The position numbers were made by a program, and so were the translations under genes. The notes under the pieces were generated by a model. It was not told the origin of the DNA, made no database searches, and worked only from the letters and a program-made list of their open reading frames with translations. A stretch of 64,000 bases of DNA. Origin: an uncultured Clostridia bacterium (GTDB lineage: Bacteria > Bacillota > Clostridia > Oscillospirales > Acutalibacteraceae). The stretch is from assembly GCA_937884975.1 (NCBI GenBank), contig CAKZZS010000009.1, forward strand, positions 20,539-84,538, given 5' to 3'. Of this stretch, positions 23,370-31,633 are shown piece after piece; position 1 is the stretch's first letter; every line of letters starts with the position of its first letter.

Positions 23370-24400
23370 ATGCCTTTACAGATAGTCCGTAACGATATTA
23401 CAAAAATGAAATGTGACGCCATAGTCAACGCCGCAAATGAGACGCTTCTCGGCGGCGGCGGAGTTGACGGCGCAATTCACCGCGCGGCAGGACCGTCCCT
23501 TCTTGAAGAGTGCAGAACTCTCGGCGGCTGCAAAACGGGTGAAGCGAAAATCACAAAGGGCTATAATCTGCCCGCGAAATACGTTATTCATACAGTCGGT
23601 CCCGTCTGGCAGGGCGGAAGCCGAAACGAAAGGGCGCTTCTTGAAAGCTGCTATGACAATTCATTAAGGCTTGCAAAGGAAAACAACTGCGAAAGCGTTG
23701 CTTTTCCGCTCATTTCAGCCGGCGTATACGGCTACCCGAAAAGAGAGGCGTTCGATATCGCCGTGCGCCGTTGCGTTGAATTTTTAAGAGAGAACGATAT
23801 GACAATATATATCGTCGTTTTCGACCGCGACTCATTCCTTGAAAGCGGTAAATACTTTTCGGATATCAAGCAGTTAATTGACGACACTTACGTACTTGAA
23901 AATTCTGACACGACCTCCGTTATGCTTGAAAGGGAAATGTCAACATTCTCCACGCAGCTTCCCTGCGCGTCCGCCCCTATAGAAAAGCCAAAGAATATTT
24001 CGCCGTTCGGGTTCTTTTCATCCGCTGACACCTCGGCTCAAGCCGAAATACCGATAACTGTTGACGAAAGCTTTTCGCAAATGCTACTGCGAAAAATCGA
24101 CGAAAAGGGTATGACGGACAGCGAGTGCTACAAAAAGGCGAACATTGACAGGCGGCTTTTTTCAAAAATCCGAAGCGACGCTCACTATAAACCGAGCAAG
24201 CCTACGGCAATAGCCTTTGCAATAGCGCTCGAAATGAACCTTGAAGAAACGGGCGAGCTGCTTTAAAGGCAGGGTATGCGCTTTCGCACAGCATTAAATT
24301 CGATATTATTATTGAATATTTTATAAGTCACGGCATTTATGATATTTTTAAAATCAACGAAACGCTGTTTGCCTTTGACCAACAGCTTTTGGGTTCATAA
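23370..24400 (+). pseudogene. Macrodomain protein, frameshifted near its end
   Basis: The intact frame (to 24266, 298 aa) begins with a macrodomain of the O-acetyl-ADP-ribose deacetylase type: VNAANETLLGGGGVDGAIHRAAG, then HTVGPVWQGG and FPLISAGVYGYPKREA. A linker and a C-terminal helical domain follow. The stop falls inside that domain: in the -1 frame the sequence continues KAGYALSHSIKFDIIIEYF to a stop at 24398-24400, matching the expected end of such proteins. The break is at CTGCTTTAAAG near 24264, consistent with loss of one T from a T-run. This may be a true mutation, a sequencing error or programmed slippage. The N-terminal enzyme domain is unaffected. Confidence 0.75.
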
Positions 24401-24457
24401 AATCACCTGACCGTTTTTCAATTAAGAATTTGTCGCCTATAAAGCGACCAAATAAAA

Positions 24458-24521
24458 AATAAACCTCCTATAATGTGAATTGTAAACAGAAGGTCAATTC
24501 ATATTTCAGGAGGTTTTTATT
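24458..24521 (+). promoter_or_regulatory. Hairpin sequestering the ribosome-binding site
   Basis: AATAAACCTCCT (24458-24469) is complementary to AGGAGGTTTTTATT (24508-24521), burying the Shine-Dalgarno sequence of the next gene. An inner stem GAATTG/CAATTC (24477-24482/24495-24500) strengthens it. A TATAAT at 24469-24474 could alternatively be a promoter -10 box, in which case the left arm is not transcribed. Confidence 0.5.
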
Positions 24522-24522
24522 T

Positions 24523-24876
24523 GTGGCAAAAAGAGAAACAGACAAAAGGGAAGCCGTAAAAATGCTTTCCGAAAAAATCGGCGAAAGAATAAAAGAAATG
24601 CCCACGGGAAGTAAATCGTCAATTTCAAGGCTTATAAACGGGTTACTCACAAAGGACGGTTATGAAAACATCCATCTTGGCGCAGACGTCGGCAGAGCTT
24701 GGACAAAGGACGGCGGTAAAACCTATATTTTAAGTGAGGACGATTTATTCTCCGTCCTTGAAGAAACGAAAAAGCTCTTAAAAGGCAGCTGCGTTCTCGA
24801 CTTTTCGGAGTACAAAAACAAAATTGTCGGCTTACCTTTCAATCTTTCATTCACGGTAAAAAGAAAAAACAAATAA
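24523..24876 (+). CDS. Unknown protein between macrodomain and VWA genes
   Basis: A 117-residue basic protein that I do not recognise. The start is taken as GTG 24523 (MAKRETDKREAVKML) because AGGAGG at 24508-24513 is nine bases upstream; a longer start at 24475 lies before that site. The first half is charged and helical (KMLSEKIGERIKEMPTG ... SSISRLINGLL), suggesting nucleic-acid or protein binding; the second half is mixed. It is followed 21 bases later by the VWA gene and is probably co-transcribed with it. The leader can fold over the ribosome site. Confidence 0.6.
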   Translation: MAKRETDKREAVKMLSEKIGERIKEMPTGSKSSISRLINGLLTKDGYENIHLGADVGRAWTKDGGKTYILSEDDLFSVLEETKKLLKGSCVLDFSEYKNKIVGLPFNLSFTVKRKNK

Positions 24877-24897
24877 ACTTTTAGGGAGGTATTTATT

Positions 24898-25560
24898 ATG
24901 AAAAAAACAGAAAAAATCAATAACAACATTACGGAGCTTGTATTCATCCTTGACCGAAGCGGCTCAATGTCGGGTCTTGAGAGCGACACAATAGGCGGCT
25001 TTAACGGTATGATTACGGACCAGAAGAAAAAGGACGGCAGGTGTTTTGTTTCGACTGTCCTTTTTGACCACGAAATTTTAACACTTTACGACAGAGTCCC
25101 ACTCGAAAAAATCGAAAAAATGACCGATAAGGACTATCAGGTACGTGGCTGTACGGCTCTGCTTGACGCCATAGGTACAAGCATTGTCCATATTGAAAAC
25201 ATCCACAAGTATATAAGAGAAGAGGATGTGCCCGAAAACACAGTTTTTGTCATCATCACAGACGGACTTGAGAACGCGAGCAAGGAGTTTTCAAGCGATA
25301 AGGTCAAAAAAATGATAGAGAGTAAAAAGAAAAAGAACAACTGGGAATTTCTCTTTATAGGCGCAAATATTGACGCGGTTGAAACGGCTTCTCACATAGG
25401 AATTAACCGCGACAGGGCCGTTAATTACCACGCCGACGAATGCGGTACAAGCGTGGTCTACAGCACGGTTTCAAACGCAGTTTCACGCGTTCGCGAATGC
25501 GCTCCGCTTCAGGCTGACTGGTCGGAAGAAATTGATAAGGACTTCAGAAAAAGAAAGTAA
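24898..25560 (+). CDS. VWA-domain protein
   Basis: A 220-residue protein made almost entirely of a von Willebrand A domain. The metal-ion-dependent adhesion site is intact: DRSGSMSG near residue 19, a threonine in RGCTALLDAIG and the aspartate of VFVIITDGLENAS. No signal peptide or membrane helix is evident, so it acts in the cytoplasm, probably as an adaptor in a protein complex. It is preceded by GGGAGG and lies in tandem with an unknown gene and, further upstream, a macrodomain gene. Similar stand-alone VWA proteins occur with ATPase chaperones or stress modules, but none is present here. Confidence 0.82.
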   Translation: MKKTEKINNNITELVFILDRSGSMSGLESDTIGGFNGMITDQKKKDGRCFVSTVLFDHEILTLYDRVPLEKIEKMTDKDYQVRGCTALLDAIGTSIVHIENIHKYIREEDVPENTVFVIITDGLENASKEFSSDKVKKMIESKKKKNNWEFLFIGANIDAVETASHIGINRDRAVNYHADECGTSVVYSTVSNAVSRVRECAPLQADWSEEIDKDFRKRK

Positions 25561-25567
25561 AAAAATG

Positions 25568-25591
25568 TAGGGACAGATATTATCCGCCTAC
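25568..25591. repeat. Degenerate GTAGGG...CCTAC remnant
   Basis: A short relic with GTAGGGA and CCTAC ends, related to the units at 11330, 29641 and 63865. Confidence 0.35.
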
Positions 25592-25594
25592 AAA

Positions 25595-25634
25595 AAACAG
25601 CCTCCCTTATGAAAAGGGAGGCTCAATTCTTTTA
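25595..25634. terminator. Bidirectional terminator between VWA gene and metY
   Basis: GCCTCCCTT/AAGGGAGGC stem with T-runs on both strands, serving the convergent VWA and metY genes. Confidence 0.85.
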
Positions 25635-25641
25635 ATAAATT

Positions 25642-26925
25642 TTAAACCTGTTCAAGCGCCTGCTTTATATCGTTAATCAAATCCTCTTTGTCCTCAATAC
25701 CGCAGGAAATACGGATTAAGCCTGCCGGAATTCCTGCCGCTTCAAGCTGCTCGTCAGTCAGCTGTCTGTGAGTCGAGGTCGCAGGGTTAAGGCAACAGCT
25801 TCTCGCGTCAGCAACGTGAGTTTCAATTGCCATAAGACGAAGGGACTTCATAAACTTTTCCGCAGCCGCTCTTCCGCCTTCAATTTCAAACGAAACTACG
25901 CCGCAACCGCCCGAAGGCATATATTTCTTCGCAAGCTCATAGTATTTATCACCCTCAAGGTGAGGATAAGAAACGCGCTTAACCTTTTCGTGACCCTTAA
26001 GGAAGGATGCGACCGCAAGACCGTTTTCGCAGTGACGCGGCATTCTTACGTGGAGCGATTCCAAACCGAGATTAAGGTAAAACGCATTCTGCGGTGACTG
26101 AATACAGCCGAAGTCCCTCATTAACTGCGCGGTGCATTTAGTGATAAAAGCGCCCTCTCTGCCGAATTTTTCGGCGTATGTAATGCCGTGATACGAGTCG
26201 TCGGGAGTGGTAAGTCCGGGGAACTTATCCTTATGAGCGAACCAGTCAAATTTTCCCGAATCGACTATCGCGCCGCCGACTGCAACGCCGTGACCGTCCA
26301 TATATTTAGTTGTCGAATGAGTGACTATATCCGCGCCCCATTCAATAGGTCTGCAGTTTACGGGGGTCGGGAAGGTGTTGTCGATTATCAGCGGAACGCC
26401 GTGCGAATGAGCCGCTTTTGCAAATTTTTCAATGTCAAGCACCGTCAGAGCAGGATTTGCAATTGTTTCGCCGAAAACCGCCCTGGTGTTATCCTGAAAA
26501 GCCGCGTTAAGCTCCTCCTCGGCGCAGTCGGGATTTACAAACGTTACGTCAATGCCCATCTTTTTCATTGTAACGGCAATAAGATTAAAGGTTCCGCCGT
26601 AAATGGACGCGGACGAAACAATATGAGAGCCCGTTTCGCAGATATTGAAAAGCGCAAAGAAATTCGCCGCCTGACCAGACGAGGTGAGCATTGCCGCAGT
26701 TCCGCCCTCTAATTCGGCAATTTTTGCCGCAACGTAATCATTAGTCGGGTTCTGGAGACGAGTATAAAAATATCCGCTTGCCTCAAGGTCAAACAGCTTT
26801 CCCATATCCTCGCTCGTGTCATATTTAAAGGTTGTTGACTGAACAACGGGAATCTGTCTCGGCTCGCCGTTTTTCGGCGTATAGCCGCCCTGAACGCATT
26901 TTGTATTTAATTTATAATCACTCAT
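25642..26925 (-). CDS. metY: O-acetylhomoserine sulfhydrylase
   Basis: PLP-dependent enzyme of the Cys/Met metabolism family (427 aa) that makes homocysteine from O-acetylhomoserine and sulfide. Recognisable parts are YFYTRLQNPTNDYVAAKIA, SSGQAANFFAL, IDNTFPTPVNCRPIEWGADI and the PLP-lysine segment HSTTKYMDGHG, plus the late HVADARSCCLNPATSTHRQL. The segment WFAHKDKFPGLTTPDDSYHG is typical of the sulfhydrylase branch rather than of cystathionine gamma-synthase. Transcribed alone; no SAM riboswitch was recognised in the 150-base upstream region. Confidence 0.93.
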   Translation of the reverse strand: MSDYKLNTKCVQGGYTPKNGEPRQIPVVQSTTFKYDTSEDMGKLFDLEASGYFYTRLQNPTNDYVAAKIAELEGGTAAMLTSSGQAANFFALFNICETGSHIVSSASIYGGTFNLIAVTMKKMGIDVTFVNPDCAEEELNAAFQDNTRAVFGETIANPALTVLDIEKFAKAAHSHGVPLIIDNTFPTPVNCRPIEWGADIVTHSTTKYMDGHGVAVGGAIVDSGKFDWFAHKDKFPGLTTPDDSYHGITYAEKFGREGAFITKCTAQLMRDFGCIQSPQNAFYLNLGLESLHVRMPRHCENGLAVASFLKGHEKVKRVSYPHLEGDKYYELAKKYMPSGGCGVVSFEIEGGRAAAEKFMKSLRLMAIETHVADARSCCLNPATSTHRQLTDEQLEAAGIPAGLIRISCGIEDKEDLINDIKQALEQV

Positions 26926-27017
26926 AGCAGTTCCTCCAAATAAAGTATATTGCGATTATATCAAAATTTTTGAGCATTTGCAATAAAGGCAGGCGTAAAA
27001 ACTGTATGTAATGCCAC

Positions 27018-27046
27018 TTGAATTTGGTTTTCTTATTTTTTATAAT
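27018..27046 (+). promoter_or_regulatory. Promoter of the symporter gene
   Basis: TTGAAT (27018-27023), 17-base spacer and TATAAT (27041-27046), 30 bases before the start codon. Confidence 0.65.
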
Positions 27047-27076
27047 TAAGATACAATAATTTCGGGATGTGAAAAA

Positions 27077-28519
27077 ATGACAAAATACATTTCTCCGCGT
27101 GAAAAAAGAAATTTCTATTTCGGCTTAAGCGGTCAGAACCTTTTGTATTCGCTCATCGGAAGCTCGTTCTTCTCCTTCTTTATGACGGATATTGCCGTGT
27201 TCCCTCCGCTGACTGTTACGGCGCTTGTGCTTATTATGAAAATCTGGGACGGAATAAACGACCCGATAGTAGGCTCCTGGATAGACCGTCACACCTTTAA
27301 AAACGGCGAAAAATTAAGACCGTTTCTTCGTTACACTCCCCTGCCCGTGGGAATTTTCACGGTCCTTTTGTTCATTGTTTTTCCGTCGGACCGCCTTTGG
27401 CTGAAGGTCGCGTATTTCATAATTATGTATATCTGCTGGGACCTTGCGTACACCTTCCAGGACGTTTCGATGTGGGGCATTACCGCCTGCATTTCGCCCG
27501 ATTCAAACGAGCGTGACGTTTTTGTTCAGTGGGCAAGGACAATTGGCTCGTGCGTTTTTGCCGTCGGCTCCGCAGGAATACCTATGGCGCTTGAGATGGT
27601 TGCCAATATAACCGGACGTTCTCTTGCGTTTATGACGGTCGTTTTCGCGGTAATTTTCGGTCTGGGCGGCGCGATGATGGCAATACGCTGTAAGGAAGCC
27701 AACGAAAGAATTCATCCCGAGCCGGAAAAACGCCAGCAAAGTCTTTGGGAGAGCTTTAAAATTGTATTCTCAAATAAAATGCTTATGCTCGTCACCCTTT
27801 CAAATCTTCTCGGCGCAGTCGGCTTCGGCGGCAGTATGGTTGTGTATTTCTTCAAATACGAAATCCCTGCGGATTTTTTGGGCGAAAACAGCATTATCGG
27901 CGCTTTGGGTCTTACCACAATTTACGGCATAATCACAAGCGTTCCCGGTATGCTCGGAATGGTCTTTGCCGACAAGCTTAAAAAATGGTGTAAAAGCTAC
28001 GTCAACGCGCTGATTCTTATGCAGGCGTTAAATCTTATTGTCAGAATTATTGCGTTTTTCATTGGCTTTGAGGGAAACAAGCTGTGGATAGCTCTTGCGA
28101 TAATCGGTCTTGGAAATATCCCTATGGGCGCAAACGCAATTGCACAGACCTCAATTTTCTGCGACAGTATTGACTATATGGAATATAAAACGGGAAAGCG
28201 CACGGAGGGTATCACCTTTTCAATTCAGACCTCCTTTACAAAGATTTCAAGCGGAATTACCTTAGGTCTTACAACGCTTGCGCTTCACCTTCTTCATTAC
28301 AAGGCGGTCGAGGATGTCCCCGGCGCGGTTTACGTCGGCACGCAGACGGCGGCGTTTGACAACTGGATTTGGCCGCTGATTATTCTCACGCCTGCGCTTG
28401 CAAGTCTTTTATACATAATTCCCCTGCTGTTTATCCGCTACACTCCCGAGGAGCGTAAAAAGGTTGAAACCGAGCTTAAACGGCGCAGAGAGGAAGCAAA
28501 AACAATTGACAACATTTAG
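27077..28519 (+). CDS. Sugar-cation symporter, GPH family
   Basis: A 480-residue transporter with about 12 membrane helices of the glycoside-pentoside-hexuronide:cation symporter family in the MFS clan. The N-terminal pattern KIWDGINDPIVGSWIDRH and the following GEKLRPFLRYTPLPVGI are characteristic, as is the C-terminal DYMEYKTGKRTEGITFSIQTS. It probably imports a sugar or glycoside with sodium or protons; the substrate cannot be told. It is followed 11 bases later by a peptidase-like gene, so the two may form an operon, although a functional link is not obvious. Confidence 0.88.
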   Translation: MTKYISPREKRNFYFGLSGQNLLYSLIGSSFFSFFMTDIAVFPPLTVTALVLIMKIWDGINDPIVGSWIDRHTFKNGEKLRPFLRYTPLPVGIFTVLLFIVFPSDRLWLKVAYFIIMYICWDLAYTFQDVSMWGITACISPDSNERDVFVQWARTIGSCVFAVGSAGIPMALEMVANITGRSLAFMTVVFAVIFGLGGAMMAIRCKEANERIHPEPEKRQQSLWESFKIVFSNKMLMLVTLSNLLGAVGFGGSMVVYFFKYEIPADFLGENSIIGALGLTTIYGIITSVPGMLGMVFADKLKKWCKSYVNALILMQALNLIVRIIAFFIGFEGNKLWIALAIIGLGNIPMGANAIAQTSIFCDSIDYMEYKTGKRTEGITFSIQTSFTKISSGITLGLTTLALHLLHYKAVEDVPGAVYVGTQTAAFDNWIWPLIILTPALASLLYIIPLLFIRYTPEERKKVETELKRRREEAKTIDNI

Positions 28520-28530
28520 GATATGATTTA

Positions 28531-29607
28531 ATGAAAAAATATAACATTTCTCACGAATATTCCGTTGACCTGTGGGATGAGGGCGTATGCGACTCAAAGG
28601 GCTTCCCGATAGCCTGGATATACGCCTGCCTTAATCCGATAAGGCAAAAGGTTGAAAGAAAGCTTAATCTTACTCAGACGAATTTTCAGTTATCGCCTTA
28701 TTATCTTTTGTATTTTGATTTGCTCGAAAAAAGCGAAAGCTTTGCTGATAAAATCATAGAAACGGCAAGGCAGCCGCTTTCCTACTCCGCCGTTCAAAGA
28801 CTTATTGAAAATCCGATTTCCCTTGACGGAGACTGGTTTTCGTTTTCACGCCTTATAAAAAAACACGGCATAGTCCCCTTTCACGCTATGCTCGGCACGG
28901 GCTTTCACGCCCATAAAACAGACGTTTTGACGCTTCTTAAAAACCGTCTTTTGCTCTTCGCGAGCGAGCTTCGCGCAGCCGATGAAAACTCGTTTGAAAC
29001 GCTAAAAGCCGTTTTGCTTGAGGACGTAAAAACAATTCTTTCGGAGCAGTTCGGCACTCCGAAAGAAAGCTTTAATTGGAACTACAGAGACAAAAGCGGA
29101 GAAGCGCACCGCCTTGAAAACGTAACGCCTGTTGATTTTTTCCGCGACTGCTGTGAAACTCCGATCGACAGCTATACGGTTGTTGCGGACGAAAGGCTCG
29201 AAAGGAACGGGAGCAGGGATATTCTTTATCTTCCTGTTGCCGACATAAAGCTGCTATGCGCAAAACAGCTTGAAAACGACGAGCAGGTTATAATCTGCGC
29301 CGATACACGCCAGCAGGCAAACGCCATGCTCGGCATTCTCGACACCGATTTTAACGATAATGAGTCTGTTTTCGGCTCGGACAGGACAATGTCAAAAACG
29401 GACTCGATTAAATACAAACGCATTTTGCCCTGCGATTATCTCTCCCTTGACGGGGTTCAGGTTGAAAGCGGCATTCCCGTCCGTTTCAAGGCGCAGGACT
29501 CAAACGGAGCGCTCACGGGCGCTGACGGCCATTACACAATGAACGGAAAATGGTTTGACGAATATGTTTTTTATGCGGTGATAAATAATAGGTTTTTGTC
29601 AAAATAA
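28531..29607 (+). CDS. Peptidase C1B (bleomycin hydrolase/PepC)-like pseudoenzyme
   Basis: The 358-residue protein follows the aminopeptidase C fold: IYACLNPIRQKVERKLNL, LSPYYLLYFDLLEKSESFADKII, PISLDGDWFSFSRLIKKHG and, at the end, HYTMNGKWFDEYVFYAVINNRFL. All three catalytic positions look lost. In active PepC the nucleophile cysteine directly precedes the tryptophan of the CW(L/I)FA motif; here that position is Ala 28. The histidine of the THAM motif aligns with LSLDG, and the asparagine of ENSWG aligns with QDSNG. The N-terminus is also shorter by about 40 residues. The frame is open throughout, so it may be a repurposed, non-catalytic protein rather than a decaying gene. Confidence 0.72.
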   Translation: MKKYNISHEYSVDLWDEGVCDSKGFPIAWIYACLNPIRQKVERKLNLTQTNFQLSPYYLLYFDLLEKSESFADKIIETARQPLSYSAVQRLIENPISLDGDWFSFSRLIKKHGIVPFHAMLGTGFHAHKTDVLTLLKNRLLLFASELRAADENSFETLKAVLLEDVKTILSEQFGTPKESFNWNYRDKSGEAHRLENVTPVDFFRDCCETPIDSYTVVADERLERNGSRDILYLPVADIKLLCAKQLENDEQVIICADTRQQANAMLGILDTDFNDNESVFGSDRTMSKTDSIKYKRILPCDYLSLDGVQVESGIPVRFKAQDSNGALTGADGHYTMNGKWFDEYVFYAVINNRFLSK

Positions 29608-29640
29608 AAGGTCTTATCCTCTCAAGGCAAAGCCAAATCA

Positions 29641-29730
29641 GTAGGGGTTGACGACTCGGCAACCCGTTGCCCGTTTACGGGCAATTACCGTCATTGACGG
29701 CAACGGGACGCTAAGGTTATCGTCCCCTAC
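29641..29730. repeat. GTAGGGG...CCCCTAC intergenic element, copy 2
   Basis: A 90-bp unit with terminal GTAGGGG and CCCCTAC and internal palindromes (GTTGCCCG and CGGGCAA; CCGTCATTGACGG). Confidence 0.6.
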
Positions 29731-29756
29731 TACCCAAATCAACCGCAAAAAACGAT

Positions 29757-29794
29757 AAAAACCGTGACTGAGTTTAGACTCAGTCACGGTTTTA
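29757..29794. terminator. Strong bidirectional terminator
   Basis: A 16-bp perfect stem (AAAACCGTGACTGAGT with its complement) and TTAG loop between convergent genes. Confidence 0.9.
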
Positions 29795-30241
29795 CAAATA
29801 TTTCCGTATATCGTCTGTCAGCTGAAGCTCAATATCCACAAGCCTTTCGGCGATATCCTTTGACTTCTCATCTGCCGCAGTATATTGATTTATATACCTA
29901 CTTAAAGATTTTACGCCCATATTACAGCCGTCCGTCATAAGGTCGGCTATTGTTTTATCCGACGGGTCCGCAAGCAGCTTTGCATTGGTTTTCATCCAGC
30001 TCATACTCTTTGCAACCGGATTCGGATTTTTACCGCTGTCGGAATGTTCGTCAAGAAGCGCTCCGAGCTCGGCTCCCAATTTCTGGTGCTCATATTTACA
30101 AACCGACAGCAAATCGTGAAAGGTCGCGTCCTTAACGTTATCAAGCACGTCGTCAATGGACTCCACGCCCATTTTCACCCCTGCGTCACATTCTCTTAAA
30201 AGCTTTACCGTATCGCCGTCCGAACCGACAAAATCCTGCAT
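29792..30241 (-). CDS. Ferritin-like four-helix protein (DUF2383-like)
   Basis: A 149-residue, almost entirely helical protein. The pattern LLRECDAGVKMGVESIDDVLD, then a helix with CKYEHQKLGAELGALLDEH, MSWMKTNAKLLADPSDKTIADLMTDGCNMG and a last helix resembles DUF2383 and related ferritin-like bundles of Firmicutes. Glutamates and histidine (YEHQKLGAE) could bind metal but a full di-iron set is not clear. It is transcribed alone and ends inside a shared terminator. Function unknown. Confidence 0.6.
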   Translation of the reverse strand: MQDFVGSDGDTVKLLRECDAGVKMGVESIDDVLDNVKDATFHDLLSVCKYEHQKLGAELGALLDEHSDSGKNPNPVAKSMSWMKTNAKLLADPSDKTIADLMTDGCNMGVKSLSRYINQYTAADEKSKDIAERLVDIELQLTDDIRKYL

Positions 30242-30331
30242 ATTCTAACCACCTTTTAATAGTTTGGGATTAGTATATGCAGGATTATTTTTATTATTCG
30301 TTTTTAAATAAGTTCACGCGAACCGATTTTA

Positions 30332-31621
30332 TTATTTTGTCGGAATAAGCTTTTCTTTTCCGCCCATATAGGGACGAAGCGCAACGGGAATATTTACGCT
30401 GCCGTCCTCGTTAAGGTTGTTTTCAAGGAAAGCAATAAGCATTCTCGGCGGAGCAACAACAGTGTTATTAAGCGTATGGGCAAGATACTTTTTGCCATCC
30501 TCGCCGCTGACGCGGATTTTAAGGCGTCTCGCCTGCGCGTCGCCGAGATTCGAACACGAACCGACCTCAAAATATTTCTTCTGTCTGGGGCTCCACGCCT
30601 CAACGTCAAGGGATTTGACCTTAAGGTCCGCAAGGTCGCCCGAACAGCACTCAAGAGTCCTTACGGGAATATCGAGAGAGCGGAAAAGGTCAACCGTATT
30701 CTGCCAGAGCTTATCGAACCAATATGGACTGTCCTCGGGCTTACAGATAACTATCATTTCCTGCTTTTCGAACTGATGAATTCTGTAAACTCCCCTCTCC
30801 TCAATTCCGTGGGCGCCCTTTTCCTTGCGGAAGCAGGGAGAATAGCTTGTAAGAGTGAGCGGCAAGGCTTTTTCGTCGTTTATCGTGTCAATAAACTTAC
30901 CTATCATCGAATGCTCGCTCGTGCCGATAAGATAAAGGTCCTCGCCCTCGATTTTATACATCATTGAGCTCATTTCGTCAAAGCTCATAACGCCCGTAAC
31001 AACGTCGCTTCTAATCATAAACGGCGGAACGCAATAGGTAAAGCCGCGGTCTATCATAAAGTCTCTTGCATAGGTAATAACAGCCGAATGCAGGCGCGCA
31101 ATATCTCCCTGAAGGTAATAAAAACCGTTGCCTGCGACTCTTCTTGCGGCGTCAAGGTCAATGCCGTTGAACGTCTCCATAATATCGGTATGATAAGGAA
31201 TTTCAAAATCGGGAACAACAGGCTCGCCGAATTTTTCAATTTCAACGTTTTCGCTGTCGTCCTTACCGATAGGCACTGACGGGTCAATGATGTTGGGAAT
31301 TGTCATCATTATCTTTTTAATTTTTTCCGAAAGCTCTTCCTCGCTTTTTTCAAGGGCAGCGAGTCTGTCCGCAGCTTCGGTTACCTGCTTTTTGACTTCT
31401 TCGGCTTCGTCCCTTTTGCCCTGCGCCATTAAAGCGCCTATCTGCTTTGAAATCTTATTTCTGTTTGCTCTTAAGGAATCCGCTTCCTGAAGCGCATTGC
31501 GGTACTCTCTGTCAAGCTCGATTACCTCGTCAACAAGGGGTAATTTCCTGTCCTGGAACTTATTTTTGATGTTCTGTTTAACTATTTCGGGGTTTTCCCT
31601 CAAAAATTTAATATCAAGCAT
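30332..31621 (-). CDS. serS: Seryl-tRNA synthetase
   Basis: Charges tRNA-Ser and, for selenocysteine users, tRNA-Sec (429 aa). The N-terminal antiparallel coiled coil (about residues 25-100) that grips the long variable arm is followed by class II motifs, including YRIHQFEKQEM and the C-terminal NNTVVAPPRMLIAFLENN. It lies directly after parB in the same direction, so it may be transcribed with the partition genes; no T-box leader was seen in the 12-base gap. Confidence 0.97.
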   Translation of the reverse strand: MLDIKFLRENPEIVKQNIKNKFQDRKLPLVDEVIELDREYRNALQEADSLRANRNKISKQIGALMAQGKRDEAEEVKKQVTEAADRLAALEKSEEELSEKIKKIMMTIPNIIDPSVPIGKDDSENVEIEKFGEPVVPDFEIPYHTDIMETFNGIDLDAARRVAGNGFYYLQGDIARLHSAVITYARDFMIDRGFTYCVPPFMIRSDVVTGVMSFDEMSSMMYKIEGEDLYLIGTSEHSMIGKFIDTINDEKALPLTLTSYSPCFRKEKGAHGIEERGVYRIHQFEKQEMIVICKPEDSPYWFDKLWQNTVDLFRSLDIPVRTLECCSGDLADLKVKSLDVEAWSPRQKKYFEVGSCSNLGDAQARRLKIRVSGEDGKKYLAHTLNNTVVAPPRMLIAFLENNLNEDGSVNIPVALRPYMGGKEKLIPTK

Positions 31622-31633
31622 TTTTCTTTCTCC

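Noticed and set aside
26926..27076. SAM riboswitch upstream of metY
   Set aside because: The 151-base divergent spacer shows no S-box-like stems; only promoter elements are visible.
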